A stretch of DNA of 64,000 nucleotides from Diploscapter coronatus (taxonomy: Eukaryota; Nematoda; Chromadorea; Rhabditida; Rhabditidae), in assembly GCA_964036155.1 (NCBI GenBank), contig OZ038422.1:1240001-1304000 (forward strand). Direction: 5' to 3'. The notes under the pieces were generated by a model. It did not search any database and had not been told where the DNA came from. It was given only the letters and a program-made list of their open reading frames with translations. Made by a program: the position numbers and the translations under genes. Positions 39,774 to 53,500 of this stretch are shown in pieces; the first letter of the stretch is position 1; every line of letters starts with the position of its first letter.

Positions 39774-42700
39774 ATGCCGGAAGAAAACGAGTCATCATCG
39801 ATGGGTGGCTCGCCGAAGAGCAGCAAGGCAGGAGCGAGTCAGCCACAGCCAAAATCACCAGCATCGAGCAAAATGAGCAACGGCTGTCCTCAGGTACCAA
39901 TTTTATCGTCGATTGGAGAGCAAAGTCGATATATTCACGCAGCAGCAATAAAAAACCGAATTTGAAGGAGAGAAATAGTGAGTCACGTAGAACAGAAACG
40001 AAAGACGAATAGCGGATAATTTTTGAATATCGACGAGTTCTCTCCAACCAATAATAAAACCATAAAAAATTAGGATTCAAATTAACAGTTTTTAAATTTT
40101 AAACTCAACAATTAATATCTTGAACCTTCGATTTAGCACACATCAATGAACACAATTGCAGGTCATCATCTCAGCGCCAGGAAGCCCAGAGGAAATCGAA
40201 AATGGTACGATTTATGATGTTAGGAATTTAAAACTAAAAATTTCACCGAGAGAGCTGAGTTGGCACTAACTTCTAAACATCTTCATAACTTTAAAGTTGC
40301 TTTTGTATAGTTCCTTTTATAATTTTTGGTATGGTTCGCATTCATATGCACCTAAAATTAAAGTGCGAATTCGCAATTTTATCATGCGATTTTAAGCCCT
40401 CAATAATCTTTTCAAACTCGAGACTTAGTCGTTTTTGTTCCTTCAGCAATCCCCGCCAAGTCGAGTTGATAAGCCTTGAAAATGCGAGCGTTACAGACTT
40501 CATTCAGATATCTTCAGCGTGCGCATAGTTCTGAAGTTCAACATTTTTTCGCTAAGATATATAAAAATATATATATATATATATATGCGCATTTAATATA
40601 TGATTACTAGTAGTCCTAGCAAATGACGCTATCAATTTATCAATCTTCGAGCGTTATCTCCCATTCTCTGGCTTTGTTAATTGTCTGATAGCCCCCTCCG
40701 GCCAGCTTCCTTCCAATTTTCCCACTTTGTCTCCCACTCAAAGCAAACTCGTCCACAATTTTCAATTTCATTTTATACTCCATCATTTCTCAATTCCAAT
40801 ATTACTTCCGAGAAAAATATCGATTTGTTGCTATTCATTCATACCCCTCACATCATCATTCGATTTGTTACATCGAATGTGACCAAAAGATAAACAAAAA
40901 CGATGCGCTCTGAATCATTGTTATATTGAGTCCCTTTGAGCAAGTGGCCAGAGTTCTCCTATCTTCAAAAAGTTGATCATTATCTTATTAAATTATGTGT
41001 ATTTTAGATAAGGATTTCTATCTTGGGGACGACGATTACAGCTTATACGACGGCAGTCAGTTTCTGGGCGTTCACAACGAGTTCGACATGAGTTCCACGC
41101 TATCGCTCAACATTCAAGGGGGTCAGCTATAGTTTGAAATAACGCGAAAACAATCAATAAGCGGGGGTCTGAAGTTCAACAATTTGGTCCCGCTTATCAA
41201 TAATAGGGATAAAAATCACTCCATATCATATCAAAAATCAAAATTTACGCTCAAATGAATTTAGACACAGTCGCACTGGTTCCTACGCCCCCAGATGGAG
41301 GTTATGGGTGGGTTATCGTCATTGCAGCGTTCATGTCCAATTTGATCGTTGATGGCATTGCCACCTCTTTCACGGAATTCAAAAATGCCTACTCCGAGCA
41401 TTTTCATGTGAGTCATCCAAATTTCCCCCATGAGTTATAATTGAACGTAAAAATTTAGTCCTCAGACGCGCTGACGGCTCTAATTGGCTCGATTTTAATT
41501 GGCGTGTATTTGCTCGTTGGTAGGATGAAGAAGGACGGGTTTAGATTGAATTAATATAAAATAGGCCCGATAGTGGGAGGTCTCGTGAATCGATATGGCG
41601 AAAGGAAGATCGTCATTATTGGAGCTGCTATTTCTGGAATGGCCTTCCTTTTATCTGTGGCATCTCCAAACATCTACGTCTTCATGCTGATCTACGGAGG
41701 GTTGGGAGGAATTGGTAGGGTCTATTCTGCAACAACAACAAACTCGAAATTTTCACTTCAAGGCTTCGGAATGATCTACCTTCCTGCCATCGTAGCAGTC
41801 GGGTACTACTTTGAGTCCAAGCGAGCTGTGGCCACTGGTATAGCCGTAGCTGGGTCTGGTGTCGGTACGATCATCTTGCCGATGGCGTGCGAGTATTGCG
41901 TTAAAGGTAACGAGATTTCATTCGTTGTTTCGCTTTTTGGTTTTTATTTCAAATCTTCAGAGTTCGGTTGGAAGTACTCTGTCTGGATATTGGCTGTGAT
42001 GATTTTCGCCTGTGCTGGATTTGGTCTACTTTACAAGCCGATTCCTCTCCAGCCGGTGGAATCGGAGAAGAAGACGTCCAGGGCTCAGGAGCTGGAGCCC
42101 TTGAGGCAGGCATTGTCCAAGTTAAGCGAGGAAGACGAAACCGAAGACCAGGATAATGACGTAGGGAATAACACGGCGACATTTGCTACCTTTCACAAAT
42201 TTCAGCGAGCCCAATCCCAGATGTCGTCGAACGCCATCAGCGAGCAGGCACCATCCACCAGGCCTGAGTCGGAGGTCCCCGACAAATCTGACGACCCTGC
42301 AATGGCTCGGCTGAAGTCAGCGCTCTCGGAATGCGAAGACAACGACGATGCCTCAAATCAGCAAGCATCTAGTCGTCCACCGCTGTCTCCACTTCCAGAG
42401 AATCAACCATCGGGGAAGGCGACTCTGAAGAAGGAGACGTCTACGGACGCGACTCGTGCCGCTGTTCCACCCCCAAGCAGACCGAGGAAGCTCACATTGA
42501 CCAGGTTTTTCTTAGTCTGAACATTAAAAATGAAGTACAACTTCAGTATGACAAGTGACATGATGTCCTGCGGAGACCTCAAAGCTTCACGAGGTAATCT
42601 GAACAGCCAGTTGAGTCGAGTCTCAGCAAGGAGCTTCGCCCAGTCCCTCAGTCGACTTTCCAATAGAGGAGACCAATCCACGCTCAGCATTGCTCTGGCG

Positions 42701-44790
42701 GTAAGCATCAGGATTTTCAAAGAAATACATAAGCTAATGCTTAAGGGAGTCGACCCAAAGGAAATCTCAAAGCCTATGAATCGCGCAGACATCTTCTATG
42801 GTGGCTCCATCCACAACCTGAGGGAGTTCAAGCAGGAAGGCGGAAACATGAACTCGTACCGAGGATCTGTGATGTCGATTCCAAGATCGATTTTGGGTCA
42901 GGCTGCCTCGAATTTGAACCTGAATGGTATTCTTGTTTTCCCTCCTGAAAATATTCGAAAATCCTGCGATTTAAGCCGAACAAACCCAATCACGCATTGG
43001 CGAGTCGAGAATCTCGAAGGGAACCGCTTTGGTTCCCGAGCTAGAAGAGGATGAGTTCGTCGATAGTGGCAAGTGCAAGTGCATTCCTCTGTCGATTCGT
43101 TCCGCGTTCTCGCAAATGATTGACGTGAACCTGCTGCACGATCCGGTGATGATCGTCCTGTGTCTTTCGAATCTGCTTGGCATGATGGGCTTCTACATTC
43201 CGTTCGTCTTCTTCAAGGACTTGGCCCATACGAAGGGTGTCGATCCAAGCCTGTCGCGATTTCTTGTCCCGATCATCGGTGTCACCAATACTATTGGTAA
43301 GGGGACTTAAATTTCGGCAATTTGTAAAGTTCGTAAGGTAGCGAGGTAGTAATGTCTCTAATCCACATACTGTTTCTCTTCTAACTCACCTTATCCTTCT
43401 TCCTTAACCATGCCTACTACCTTAGGAACTACAAATTACCTAAAATTTATTTCGAAAATAAACTAGAAATATATTTTAGGTAGGGTGTTCTTCGGCTGGA
43501 TGGCTGATCGTCGATACGTCTCAGCCTTGGCCATCAACAATTTCTCGTTGATCGCTTGCGGCATCCTCACACTCGCCTGTCCCTTGCTGCCAAGCTTCAC
43601 GGCGCTAGCTGGTTATGCCAGTCTATTTGGATTTATTATTTGTAGGGACAAAGTTGGTAAAATTTTGATTAAACTCATACTTATAGCCGCCTACATCTGC
43701 CTGACTTCAATCGTCCTGGCGGATCTTCTTGGTCTGGAGCTTCTGACGAGTTCGTTCGGTCTTCTGGTCGTCGCAAGGGGTATTTCCGCGTTGGCTGGAT
43801 CGCCTTTCGCAGGTATCTTTAGAATGGTTATTTTTCATATAAAACCTACAAATTTCAGGCCTCGTCTACGACATGACCAAATCGTACGATGCGTGTTTCT
43901 ATTTTGCGGGTTTCGTGATCGTCGTCTCCGGACTCATCTCGTGTCTCGTCACTCCTTTGGATAAGTGGAAGCGCAGCCGAGGGGATAATGAGGGTAATTA
44001 TCTAATTAATTAGCGTAATTAACTGAATAATGCCGTGTCCCTTTGTAACACTGTCAGACATTACTCATTTCACTTACCCCTATCAGATTTGCCCTTATGG
44101 GATCCCTATGGCGTATTTCAGGCGAATTCGGCAAATCCTCCGACGGCAACTTCCTTCTGGATCAGAACATCGACAGACTTTCGGTGCTGACGGAAGAGAA
44201 TGAGGACAACATGACGGACTACCAAAGGACCATTCAGAGTTTGAGGCAGCAACACGCTTTACTCAGAGGTATTCAGACACTAATATATTTCAACCGGCAA
44301 CTTGGAAACCACAACCCTCAAGCCATGCGAAATAGTATGGGAAAAGAAACCCGTACCTTTCAATACCCTACCCTAGCCATACATTATTTCGCAATGGCTT
44401 GAGGACTTACGGCCTTCCAAATAGCCATTTAAACCATATATGTTAAGACGAGTCCCTTGAGCCTATAAGATTCTATGTCGCTTTAGCATAACCTATTTAG
44501 CTTACCAGCAAAACAATTTTATGTCAATTCACAACACACAAATGGTCTAAAATCCACAATTGTGAACATCTTTGCAGAAATGGAGGATGAGAAAAGGAAG
44601 ATGGACAAAACCAAGAAAAATGGAGCCAACACGACTGTAGTAGAGACTAATGAGGACGAAGAGGTAATTTTTACGAATTATAAAGACTAAAGTTTGAAAA
44701 TTAAGGAAATCCCTTTGAAGAACATGCCAAATGGTAATTCTGCCGATACCACAGACGACAAAGAAAATCTCGTCAACAATTCGGAATAAG
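39774..44790 (+). CDS. Monocarboxylate transporter-like protein (SLC16, major facilitator superfamily)
   Basis: Plasma-membrane 12-TM transporter of about 920 residues in 17 exons, from 39774-39893 to the last at about 44706-44790. A TTTCAG six bases before the ATG is a probable trans-splice acceptor. Family marks: PPDGGYGWVIV entering TM1; NRYGERK between TM2 and TM3; YYFESKRAVATGIAVAGSG in TM5; a very long Ser/Glu-rich central loop of about 320 residues (42050-43085) between TM6 and TM7; GRVFFGWMADRR in the second half; and GSPFAGLVYDMTKSY near the end. A charged cytoplasmic tail follows (QRTIQSLRQQHALL). MCTs carry lactate, pyruvate, thyroid hormone or aromatic amino acids; the substrate cannot be told here. 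Introns hold elements at 39907, 43325 and 44296. Confidence 0.88.
39907..40066. mobile_element. TTGATTGGAGAG-type MITE copy (transporter intron 1)
   Basis: TCGTCGATTGGAGAGCAAAG ... TTCTCTCCAACCAATAA, with inner ATTCACGCAGCAGCAATA and GAGAAATAGTGAGTCACG. Starts 10-14 bases past the exon end, as in the coiled-coil gene. Confidence 0.82.
43325..43440. mobile_element. Fold-back element, GTAAAGTTCGTAAGGTAG type (transporter intron)
   Basis: The left arm TTGTAAAGTTCGTAAGGTAG pairs with the right arm CTACCTTAGGAACTACAAA. Middle is pyrimidine-rich. No second copy seen. Confidence 0.6.
44296..44426. mobile_element. Hairpin MITE, main family (transporter intron)
   Basis: GGCAACTTGGAAACC ... GGCCTTCCAAATAGCC. 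Arms CTCAAGCCATGCGAAATAGT / TATTTCGCAATGGCTTGAGG. Flanks ATTTCAACC / ATTTAAACC (8 of 9). Confidence 0.88.
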
Positions 44791-45692
44791 CTTTGCAGCT
44801 TTTGAAGACTTTATAATTTGAACCTCAGAATATAAATATTGAAATTTTCGATTTTGCAATTATTATTATTATCGTTGTTTCTGGGTGTCATATCTTCTCA
44901 AAATCGAGTTTCTGAATTCAAAACATGACAGTTTTATCGTTTCGTAGGTCAATGTATTCGAATAATTGTGTTCTTCTAGATTTGTTTTATTCTCGTTTTG
45001 TAGCTCTTGCTTGTGACAACGGGTCGCTGAATTTTCGTTGTTGTTTGAAAGCTTATCATTTTTGATCAGGTATATCAGTTTTTTTTTTAATTGTTCTAAC
45101 GATTTTATTCTAATTTTCTCGTTTCTAGTCTTCACAATGATGAATATAATTCGCAATTTGTTTTAAATTTTCGCGCTTCATCATTTTTCATCTTCTTTTG
45201 TTTAAGCTAGGATATTCCATTTTCCAATGTTATTCGAGAGCTTTTGCTGTAACAAACGCAGTTATTTTTGTCACTCTTCATCATGACATTTTTCAGCAGT
45301 TTTTGTATGCTATTTTTGGATTCGAAGAGCTTATTGTGGAAAATTTCCAGATAAATCGTTTAAAAATCAAATCCTTATCCAAATTTCTGCAAGATTGACC
45401 TTTGGTCTACGTTCGTGACGAGATTATTCCACCAACTTCTGGATTATGCGGAAAATGGCGGATTAGAGTGGATTTTGCAGGGGGTGGGAGCAAAAGAGAC
45501 GATAAAAAATCAGCGTGGTGATTAGGAGGCAGAGCACAGAGGGCACCTGTCTGATTTGTTGTAATACCTTTGCCCCAAAGGCCTTAGAGACGGATGAATA
45601 GACGGATATAGGGACGCATTGGACTGGGATAAAAGCGGCTGCAACCACCCAAGTGACCTCTACCAATCAAGCCGGATCTTATTTACCCCCAA
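44791..45692. other. Intergenic, transporter 3' end to peroxidasin start
   Basis: AT-rich 3' flank, then a more GC-rich 200 bp before the peroxidasin ATG. No leucine-rich-repeat exon or other coding exon is visible here. Confidence 0.5.
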
Positions 45693-48600
45693 ATGATTGG
45701 CCTATTTGTGTTGTCTTTATTATTTTTGCAATGTATTCCTGGACAGGTTCTGAGAGCCCATATCGGAAAACAGCCTGTATTCACATATCAACCAAAAGAC
45801 ACTTCGGCGGTTGAAGGTAAGGCTCATGAAAAATTACAAAAAATTTCAAGTTGATAGAATATGCTCTGGTTTTAACCTACTCCATATTTAATACACTTTA
45901 TTCTTTATATGGTTTTTTTTTATTTTAGGAGAAGCGGTTGAATTGATATGTGAAGCAGAAGGTGACCCTAGACCCACAATTTTGTGGTTGAATAATGGAA
46001 GGGTAAGTGCTAAACCAAACTTCATATAAATTTAGGGGATTCAGACTATTGTACCGTCTAGTAGATATGAACTCACTAAAGCCAATTCCAAACTTAGGAT
46101 ATATCCGTTTCAAGTAGACGATGTCGGAAGGTCATTATTGAATTTTACTTTTTAAAAATAATTTGAAAATTTAGTTATTCTTGTAAAGCAGAAAATATCC
46201 ACGGAAAGATCGAACAGAGTTTCAAAGTTAACTTGGCTCAATTGTAAGAATTAAATCATTGAACTCAAGTATATTTATATTTTAGGGAGAAACCAATTAT
46301 TGTTGATGCTCCAATGTCGAAGAAAGCGAATTTGGGAGAACAGGTAATTCGCTAACCAACTAATTAAATTGGGCGATCAAAAGTTAAATAATTAGGTGAC
46401 CCTTCGCTGTGGAGCTAAAGGCGTTCCGAAGCCTGAGATTAGTTGGTACTTTGAAGGAGTCCGTATGCCTAGGAGAAATACGAAATATCAGGTACTAACC
46501 CGTAGAAAATGTCGTTTTTTCAACTTGTCCCTTTTAGATTTCGGATGACGACAGTGAAGTTGTGATCGAGAAAGTGACGAGACACGATGCTGGGGTGTAT
46601 GCATGCAGGCATTTCAAGGAATCGATTCAAATTGATCATTTTTGCTAAATTCTAGAGCTAAAAATTCGATTGGATTTGCATCAGCGGAAGCTACATTATC
46701 AGTGGATACTACATTGACTGATAAAATCGATAAGATCATCACGAATGACACGATCAACCAAATTGCGAAGCAAGCCACTGATAATGTGAACCGAGCCCTA
46801 GCGTCCACAAAAGAAGCGAATAAGAAGGACAAGATCGACGATCCGGAAAATCTCAGGCAACTTTTCCGATTCGCTGCCAATTTGAAGGTAGCTGAACCGA
46901 AATTATCCAAAGTTGAACTAGCTTAAAGTCCAATTCTAGACTGTCGACCTGGGAAAAGCCAGAGAGATCTACGAAGAGAGCATCCGGCTAATTCAGGGGC
47001 ATATTGAGAAAGGTTGATTAAATTATGAAAATCGTTTTTAACCTATAAATTTTAGGCCTGAATTTGACCCAGAACAATCTGGCACCCAACGTTTCCTACG
47101 AAGCCGTACTTCCCGTCCCCTATATCCAGACTCTGATGGAGAAGTCGGGATGTCAAACAGGATTAGTTATTCTGGATGACTGCTCCAATATGTGCTTCCA
47201 CAACAAATATAGGTAGGCACTTTAGAAACCCATTAAAATCATTTCTTAAACTAGGACTTACGATGGTCAGTGCAACAACCTGGAGCATCCTTTGTGGGGC
47301 GCAGCTCAGGTATCATATCAATTTTTACTATTTGGCCCTAAATCTGGAAGGCGTGCAAAGTGGTGCGCGGTTGTTTTCGTGGTTTGATGAAGCATGGAGA
47401 AATAGTACGCAGAATAGAGAGACTGGCCCTGAAATCGCATTTCTCACTTCTATTTTCGTCACCTTTCAGATATTGGACTCTGCAATAATCGCTTAACCCC
47501 CAATTAAAGCTAATTTTTATTTGCAAACAGCTAAGATTATGGTATTACAGATGGGCCTTTTGCGTCTTCTTCCTCCCAGATACGAGAACGGCTTCAACAC
47601 ACCAGTAGGGTGGCAGAAAGGTCGGCTCTACAATGGGTTCCCTCTGCCGAACGCCAGAAAGGTCTCCCAGATGCTGGTGTCGACCTCGGAAATCACACCC
47701 AACCCTCACCTATCCGCTATGATCATGCAGTGGGGCCAGTTTGTTGGTATGACTGATCGATTTTCTATGCAAACCGACGATTTCCATAGATCATGATTTG
47801 ACGTTGACCGCAACAGCCTTGACGAGACACAGCTACAATGATGGTGCCTTCTGTAATCGAACCTGCGAAAATCTCGACCCCTGCTTCAACATCCAGCTGG
47901 AGTCTGATGACCCGAAGCTCAAGAATGGACCGTGAGATTAGAATGATCAAGTCCGAGAAAGAGTCGACGACGATAATAAATTCAGTCCCGGTCGCCTTCC
48001 GTGCTTGGAATTCGAAAGAAACGGTGCTGTCTGTGGGTCTGGCGAGACGTCGGTCATCTTCCAGCGAGTCACCTACAGGGATCAGATGAACATCGTAGGT
48101 TTTCGAAGGGCTTCCAAGGACCTCAAATATTTCAGCTTACCTCCTTCCTGGACGGATCTGCCATCTATGGAAACCTCGAAGTTCAGTCCTTGGAACTGAG
48201 AGATCTGTATAGCGATCACGGACTCCTCAGATTCGACATTGTTTCCGAGGCCCAGAAGCCCTACCTGCCTTTCGAGAAGGACTCGGAGATGGACTGCAGG
48301 AGGAACTTCTCCGAGGAAAACCCCATCCGATGCTTTTTGGCTGGCGATTTTAGGGCCAATGAACAGGTTTCTTGCCATTTTTTGCGAAAATAAACTTGAG
48401 TTTGATCTAGCTCGGACTAATGTCGATGCACACGATCTTCCTGAGGGAGCACAACCGAGTCGCGGCAAAGCTGCTTGAGCTGAACACGAATTGGGACGGC
48501 GAGACGATTTTCCAGGAAACGCGAAAAATCCTCGGAGCTATGATGCAGAAAATCACGTACGATGATTGGCTGCCAAGGTTCTTGGGGCAGGTCGAAACAA

Positions 48601-50169
48601 ATTTCTCGATTCTGAAGAAAAACAACCATTGATTTAGACCGCCTTCAACGAGCTGATTGGGGAGTACAAGGGATACGACCCAAACACCAATCCATCGATT
48701 TCCAATGAGTTTACTATCGCTTTGAGGTTGATCACCAAACTTGCATCAACCATAAGTCCATTGAAAATCCTAGGTTCGCCCATACGCTGATCAATCCAGT
48801 GTTGTTCCGATTCGACAAAGACTTTAAGCCTATCAAGGAAGGTCATATCCCTCTGCACAAGGCGTTTTTCGCTCCTGAGAGACTTCTTTCGGAAGGTCTA
48901 TAAAAGTGCAAGAAAAAAATCAATGAAAGATCATCCAAATTTAGGTGGAGTTGATCCTTTGTTGAGAGGTTTATTCGCTGCACCGTTGAAGCTGACTCTG
49001 CAGCATCAATTGGTCAACAATGAACTGACTGAGAAGCTGTTCAATCGGTACCATGCTGTAGCTCTGGATCTGCCTGCCTTCAATATCCAGAGAGGAAGGG
49101 ACCACGGACTCCCTGCGTAGGACTTTCAATTGATTTCCAAATCTAAGACCTTTGATTTAGCTATATGGAATATCGCAAATTCTGCAACCTCTCAGTGTTT
49201 AATACTTGGGAAGAAATGGCGTCTGAAATCCGAAACCAGTCTGTTCTGATGAAATTGAAGCAACTCTATGGGCATCCAGGTTTGATCGGAAATTCTACCT
49301 TGAAAGTCGATTATATTTCAGGAAACATTGACTTCTGGGTCGGTGGAATTTTGGAGCGACCTTTGTCCGACTCGCTGATGGGTCCCACGTTCGCCTGCAT
49401 CATCGCGGACCAATTTAAGCGATTGAGGGATGGCGATCGACTTTGGTAAAATCGATTTAAAAATACGTATGAAATGTAATTTTAGGTACGAAAATGACGG
49501 TGTCTTCACAAAACTTCAAGTACAGCAGATCAAAAAGACGTCTGTTGCAAAGATAATCTGTCAGAATGGCGACAACATTGATAAGATTCAGGTGCATTTT
49601 GTTGTTATTTTAGTATAGCAATTACTATATGGCGAGATGACGTTCACTATAGTTAGAGATAGGGGAGGAAAAGAAAGTAGGGCGACATAGTGTGCGGAAA
49701 GTATAGGTCCCGTCAAATAGCAGTTGCCTTTCGATACGAAATACGAAATTCTGTTTCAACGGCGATTTCAGAGGAATGTCTTTGAATACTACGGCAATTC
49801 CACTTCATTCTACGAAACGTGCGACTCTCTACCATCGATCAATTTGAACATGTGGTCACACTGCTGCGATAATTCCTGCAATATTTTGGGCCCGAATGAG
49901 TCGAGGTATAAAAATGAGGTGATCCATTAAAATCTCCTGCTTTTCTTTTTAGGAAGAAACGATCATTGAAGTCTCAAAAATGCACTGATGGAAATGGAGT
50001 GGTTCATCAAGAAGGCGATCAGTGGGATAATGAATGCACACAGTGCAAATGCATGGTAAAATAAATTTTTAAAAATCAACAAAGTTCATATTTTTAGGAA
50101 GGAAAAGTCTGGTGCCACGTCAGGAAAGACTGCTTAAATATGGACGAGGATGATAGCGACGAAAACTAG
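45693..50169 (+). CDS. Peroxidasin-like heme peroxidase lacking LRRs (PXN family)
   Basis: Secreted extracellular-matrix peroxidase; peroxidasins form sulfilimine cross-links in collagen IV. About 995 residues in 25 exons. The start at 45693 gives a signal peptide ([18 protein letters not shown]). Two Ig domains follow ([38 protein letters not shown] with VYACRAKN). The peroxidase domain spans about residues 330-890: distal region MQWGQF/DHDLT, RANEQ with the catalytic Arg and Glu, proximal-His block FAHTLINP, and QRGRDHG. A shortened VWC-like end has only six Cys (TQCKC, VWCHV) and closes DDSDEN. Catalytic residues look intact. No leucine-rich repeats precede the Ig domains, unlike typical PXN-1/PXN-2. 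The donor at 46609 is GC (TGCAG|GCATTT). Introns contain elements at 47337 and 49614. Confidence 0.9.
47337..47485. mobile_element. Decayed copy of the TGTTGATGCCGAAATCTGGGA-type element (peroxidasin intron)
   Basis: ATCTGGAAGGCGTGCAAAGT, TTTTCGTGGTT, GAGAAATAGTACGC and GAGAGACTGGCCCTGAAATC parallel the copy at 53474 block by block. Termini are degraded. Confidence 0.6.
49614..49732. mobile_element. Hairpin element, relative of the outer 22026 element (peroxidasin intron)
   Basis: GCAATTACTATATGGCGAG ... GTCAAATAGCAGTTGCC ends pair. Inside is GGGCGACATAGTGTGCGG, close to GGGCGAAGTAGTGTGAGA of the 22026 copy. Confidence 0.7.
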
Positions 50170-50514
50170 TTTAATTTATTATTGTTATTCATTAATTTTA
50201 TGCGTCGATAAACCATTTATTATGACCACATATAAAATTGAAACAAATACGCTTTGTTTAAAACGAAATTTTGTACATAGTTGCTCGTAAATGCGTGACA
50301 TAACAAGTTAATAATATGCAGACCTAGAGGGAGCACTTTCGTCAGACGAAAATAGACTATAGGGAGTAGGTCGCAGGACCCCTTTCTGACGATCGTCCTC
50401 CCTGGGTCCGATAATATGGCAAGGGGCAGCATTAACAAATATGTTCAATTATTATTTAAACATTTTTGATTGAATTACCAAAAATATCAGCTTCGTTTTC
50501 GAATTATTTATAAT
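50170..50514. other. Convergent 3' gap with an AGACCTAG-type element
   Basis: Between the stops of peroxidasin (+) and the SMP-C2-C1 gene (-). The 50311-50417 element takes up about a third of it; the rest is AT-rich 3' UTR. Confidence 0.55.
50311..50417. mobile_element. AGACCTAG-type fold-back element
   Basis: ATAATATGCAGACCTAGAGG faces CCTGGGTCCGATAATAT, with inner GCACTTTCGTCAG / CTGACGATCGTC. Same family as 26680. Confidence 0.65.
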
Positions 50515-53500
50515 TTAGAGGCCTTCCGACGAAATGAATTCTTCTAACTGAGAATCTCTTAAGTAATGCGGCCAGTCTATGTCTTTGGCTCTGAAATTAA
50601 GAACAAAAAATCAACAATTTAAGGATGGCAAATTTTCTTACACTTGCAACTTAGACACTGTGCTATGTGTACAATGCGAATCTGTCTTATAATGGCACGA
50701 TTTATGGCACACCATTTTGCAGTCTAAATTAAACAAAAAATACTGATTTCATTTTATGGCAATATAAAAAACCATATAATCTTAACTAAAGAAAGAAATA
50801 CTCGGGAAAATAATTCCTACTCTAATACTGTCCTATTCTAATTGATATTTTGCTTCGTATTTTACGATATTTTTAAATTGCCTATTTCATTTAAACAACA
50901 GTAATATACGCACCCCTGCAGGAGTAGGCTTGTTTGGAGAAACTCGAGCGGATTCTCTGCTGGCAGACACTGCACGTGGCGCCGCTGCAACTGTCAACAC
51001 TGATCATTAGACGCGTATTCAACACAAAGGACGAGTTTCACAATGGATTCTCGGAAAGTTCACCCACTTTTCCTCGGCAACTTGGAAGCCACAAGATATT
51101 GAGAAATAGTGTGGAAAAAAGCCTATCATCCCCCATACCCTGTCCTAAACCCTATGCTATTTCATGCTATGTCTCGTGGTCTCACGGTTTCCAAATAGCC
51201 CTTGTTCTCTTTATTTTCAAAGTGTGTGTGTACTTTTCGAAATCTTTTTGCACGATTTATTGAATCAAGAAAACTACAACCTGGATATTTCACAGCTTCG
51301 TAGCCCCTACGAAATAGTATGAGAGAAGGCTTCTTACCTCGCCCTATACCCTTTACTATGGGCACGAAGCTACGAATTATTCAAGTTGGACATGAAAACA
51401 TGCATTTTCCAGATTCAACAATTTCCGACGACTTTTACAAGCATCGAATACTTACCCTTTGATCTTGACCGCCACGAAGGTGTGGTCATTGTAGACGTGC
51501 AGCTTCTTGCCCTTCTTCATCAGATTGATCGCTGCCGGCTCGGTCAGCATTGTAGGAGGAATCAAGAAGTACCTGATATTTTAATACTTAAGAACATCCC
51601 TCCTTTAAATCACTGGGTATACTTTAACTGTTTATCCTGATTCAATTCCAGTATGAGCGTACTGTGCTGGTAGAGGCTCTTAGTGGACTCACCGGAGCGT
51701 GCTCCGACCGAGTAAGTTTCCAGGAAATGACGATTGTCTGATTGGCCTGGAATTGTCAAATCTCGTTGATTCGATCAAGAAAGATAATCGAACCTGGCGG
51801 ATATCGCGTTCTGGAAACATCTCTGCTAGGCGGCAGAGAAACCGCTTCTTCGACTTCCGGACTATTGATGTCCAGGCTTTTGGTCCTCTTCGTCAACTTC
51901 CTTCCACTCAATCGATCCCTCAACTGGCCAAAGAAGGAGCTCTCCCGCTTCTCCCCGGGATCCTTTTTCTCCTTCTTGTTTCGGTCTGAAGGAGTTTCGT
52001 CGAATGGCCCTTATTTTCTTGAACCGACTCGTACCTCGACTTTGCCTGCTGTCTTGACCGTTCTGCGCTCCGCTCGGCGGCAGGTGTGTCACCTCAACCA
52101 CGGTGTTCTTCACCTTGCTCTCCAGCTGTCTGCCCTGTTTTGGAGAGCCCTGCATCTTCTTCAATCGATCCTCGATCTCCTTCTTCGTTCCGTTGTGGAA
52201 CGTCTCGTCGATGATTCTCTATAAATGTGTATAATCAGAGCTAATTTCCCCCTGCATTTGAATCAACAGTTTTTAAATACGACATGGATATTTTTGTATT
52301 ATATGATGGCACGTGATTTCAGTCGATTTGAAATAGATTCTTTTTCTTCGTACTATAAAATCGTGCCGTGAGATAGCGGTTTCCATTTAAATCAGTAACG
52401 AATATATTGTACCTGCGTGGCAGGGTCCACTGCGTTCTCCATCGATCCGTGCACTGACTGGATCGTCGGCTTCTCTTTCAGTTGCTGAAGCTTTAAAATC
52501 TTCAAGTTTCCAAGCGACCTTCGTACCTGGGACACCGATTTAACAGTGACCGACGTCGTCTTCGTCGGGACGATATCCGAGGCATCAAACCTATCGTGCG
52601 GATCATAGATAGGCATTCTTTGTGTGGTGACCGTCTCGCGGAACTCGGATCCGTCGTTCCGCTTGACTCGCACGGAATCCATCACCTTTCCTGGGACGGT
52701 GATCGAGGGGTCGTAGTAGAAGTCGAACTAAATCGTCAAAATCAGGAAAAATTGTGCTTTTGAAAGTGAGTCTACATCAACAGTCAGCTCTCCGCTGACA
52801 TGGTCTCTTCGATAGGGTCGACCCTGGAGTTTCAAATTGTGGATCGCCTAAAGTCGTTTATTTTCTTCAACCCGAGTGAATACTCTCAGGACCTTTCCAC
52901 TTCGTTTGATCTCCTCAAAGTTGACGATGGACAGTCCGAGGAAATTGCTGTCGTCGTCCGCTGGCACCGACAGACGATTGTCCCCTTCGTAGAGCTCGAA
53001 GAGGATCTCCTCAGAGGCCGGCGTCAGATCGAAGCGGTAGGTCTCATTCCAGGTGGGCATAGAGCCCTCGCTCCTACCAGAGGTATACTTCTGCGCCGGT
53101 TCGTCCATCTCGATGACACAATAGGGCTTGTGGACGTCTAAATTTAAGTTTAAGCCTTCTCTTAGATCAAAAAAAAATTGACGTACCAATACTATTCCCT
53201 ATCCCCCGCGCATTGATGATCTTCACCCGAAGTCGATTCGGGTGAGCAGCGGAACTTGTGGATGAGGACATCAACTAAATGTTTAAGTTATTTTCAAAGA
53301 TCAATAAACTTGTCCGACATTCGATTCGTTGAGTTTCTTGAACATGTCGGGCACTCTCTGAGCGGTCGGACTTCCACTCAGTCGATTTTGGTTTGTCATG
53401 TTCTGATTCGTGTTCGCAAAGATGTCTCCGGATGGCTCGTTGTAGGAGTTGCGGTAGTTTCCCTAAACTTATTGTTGATTCCGAGATCTGGGAGGCGTGC

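Noticed and set aside
52848..53189. C2 domain taken as evidence of a ferlin or synaptotagmin
   Set aside because: Only one C2 domain is present, the membrane segments are N-terminal, and SMP and C1 modules are in the same gene.
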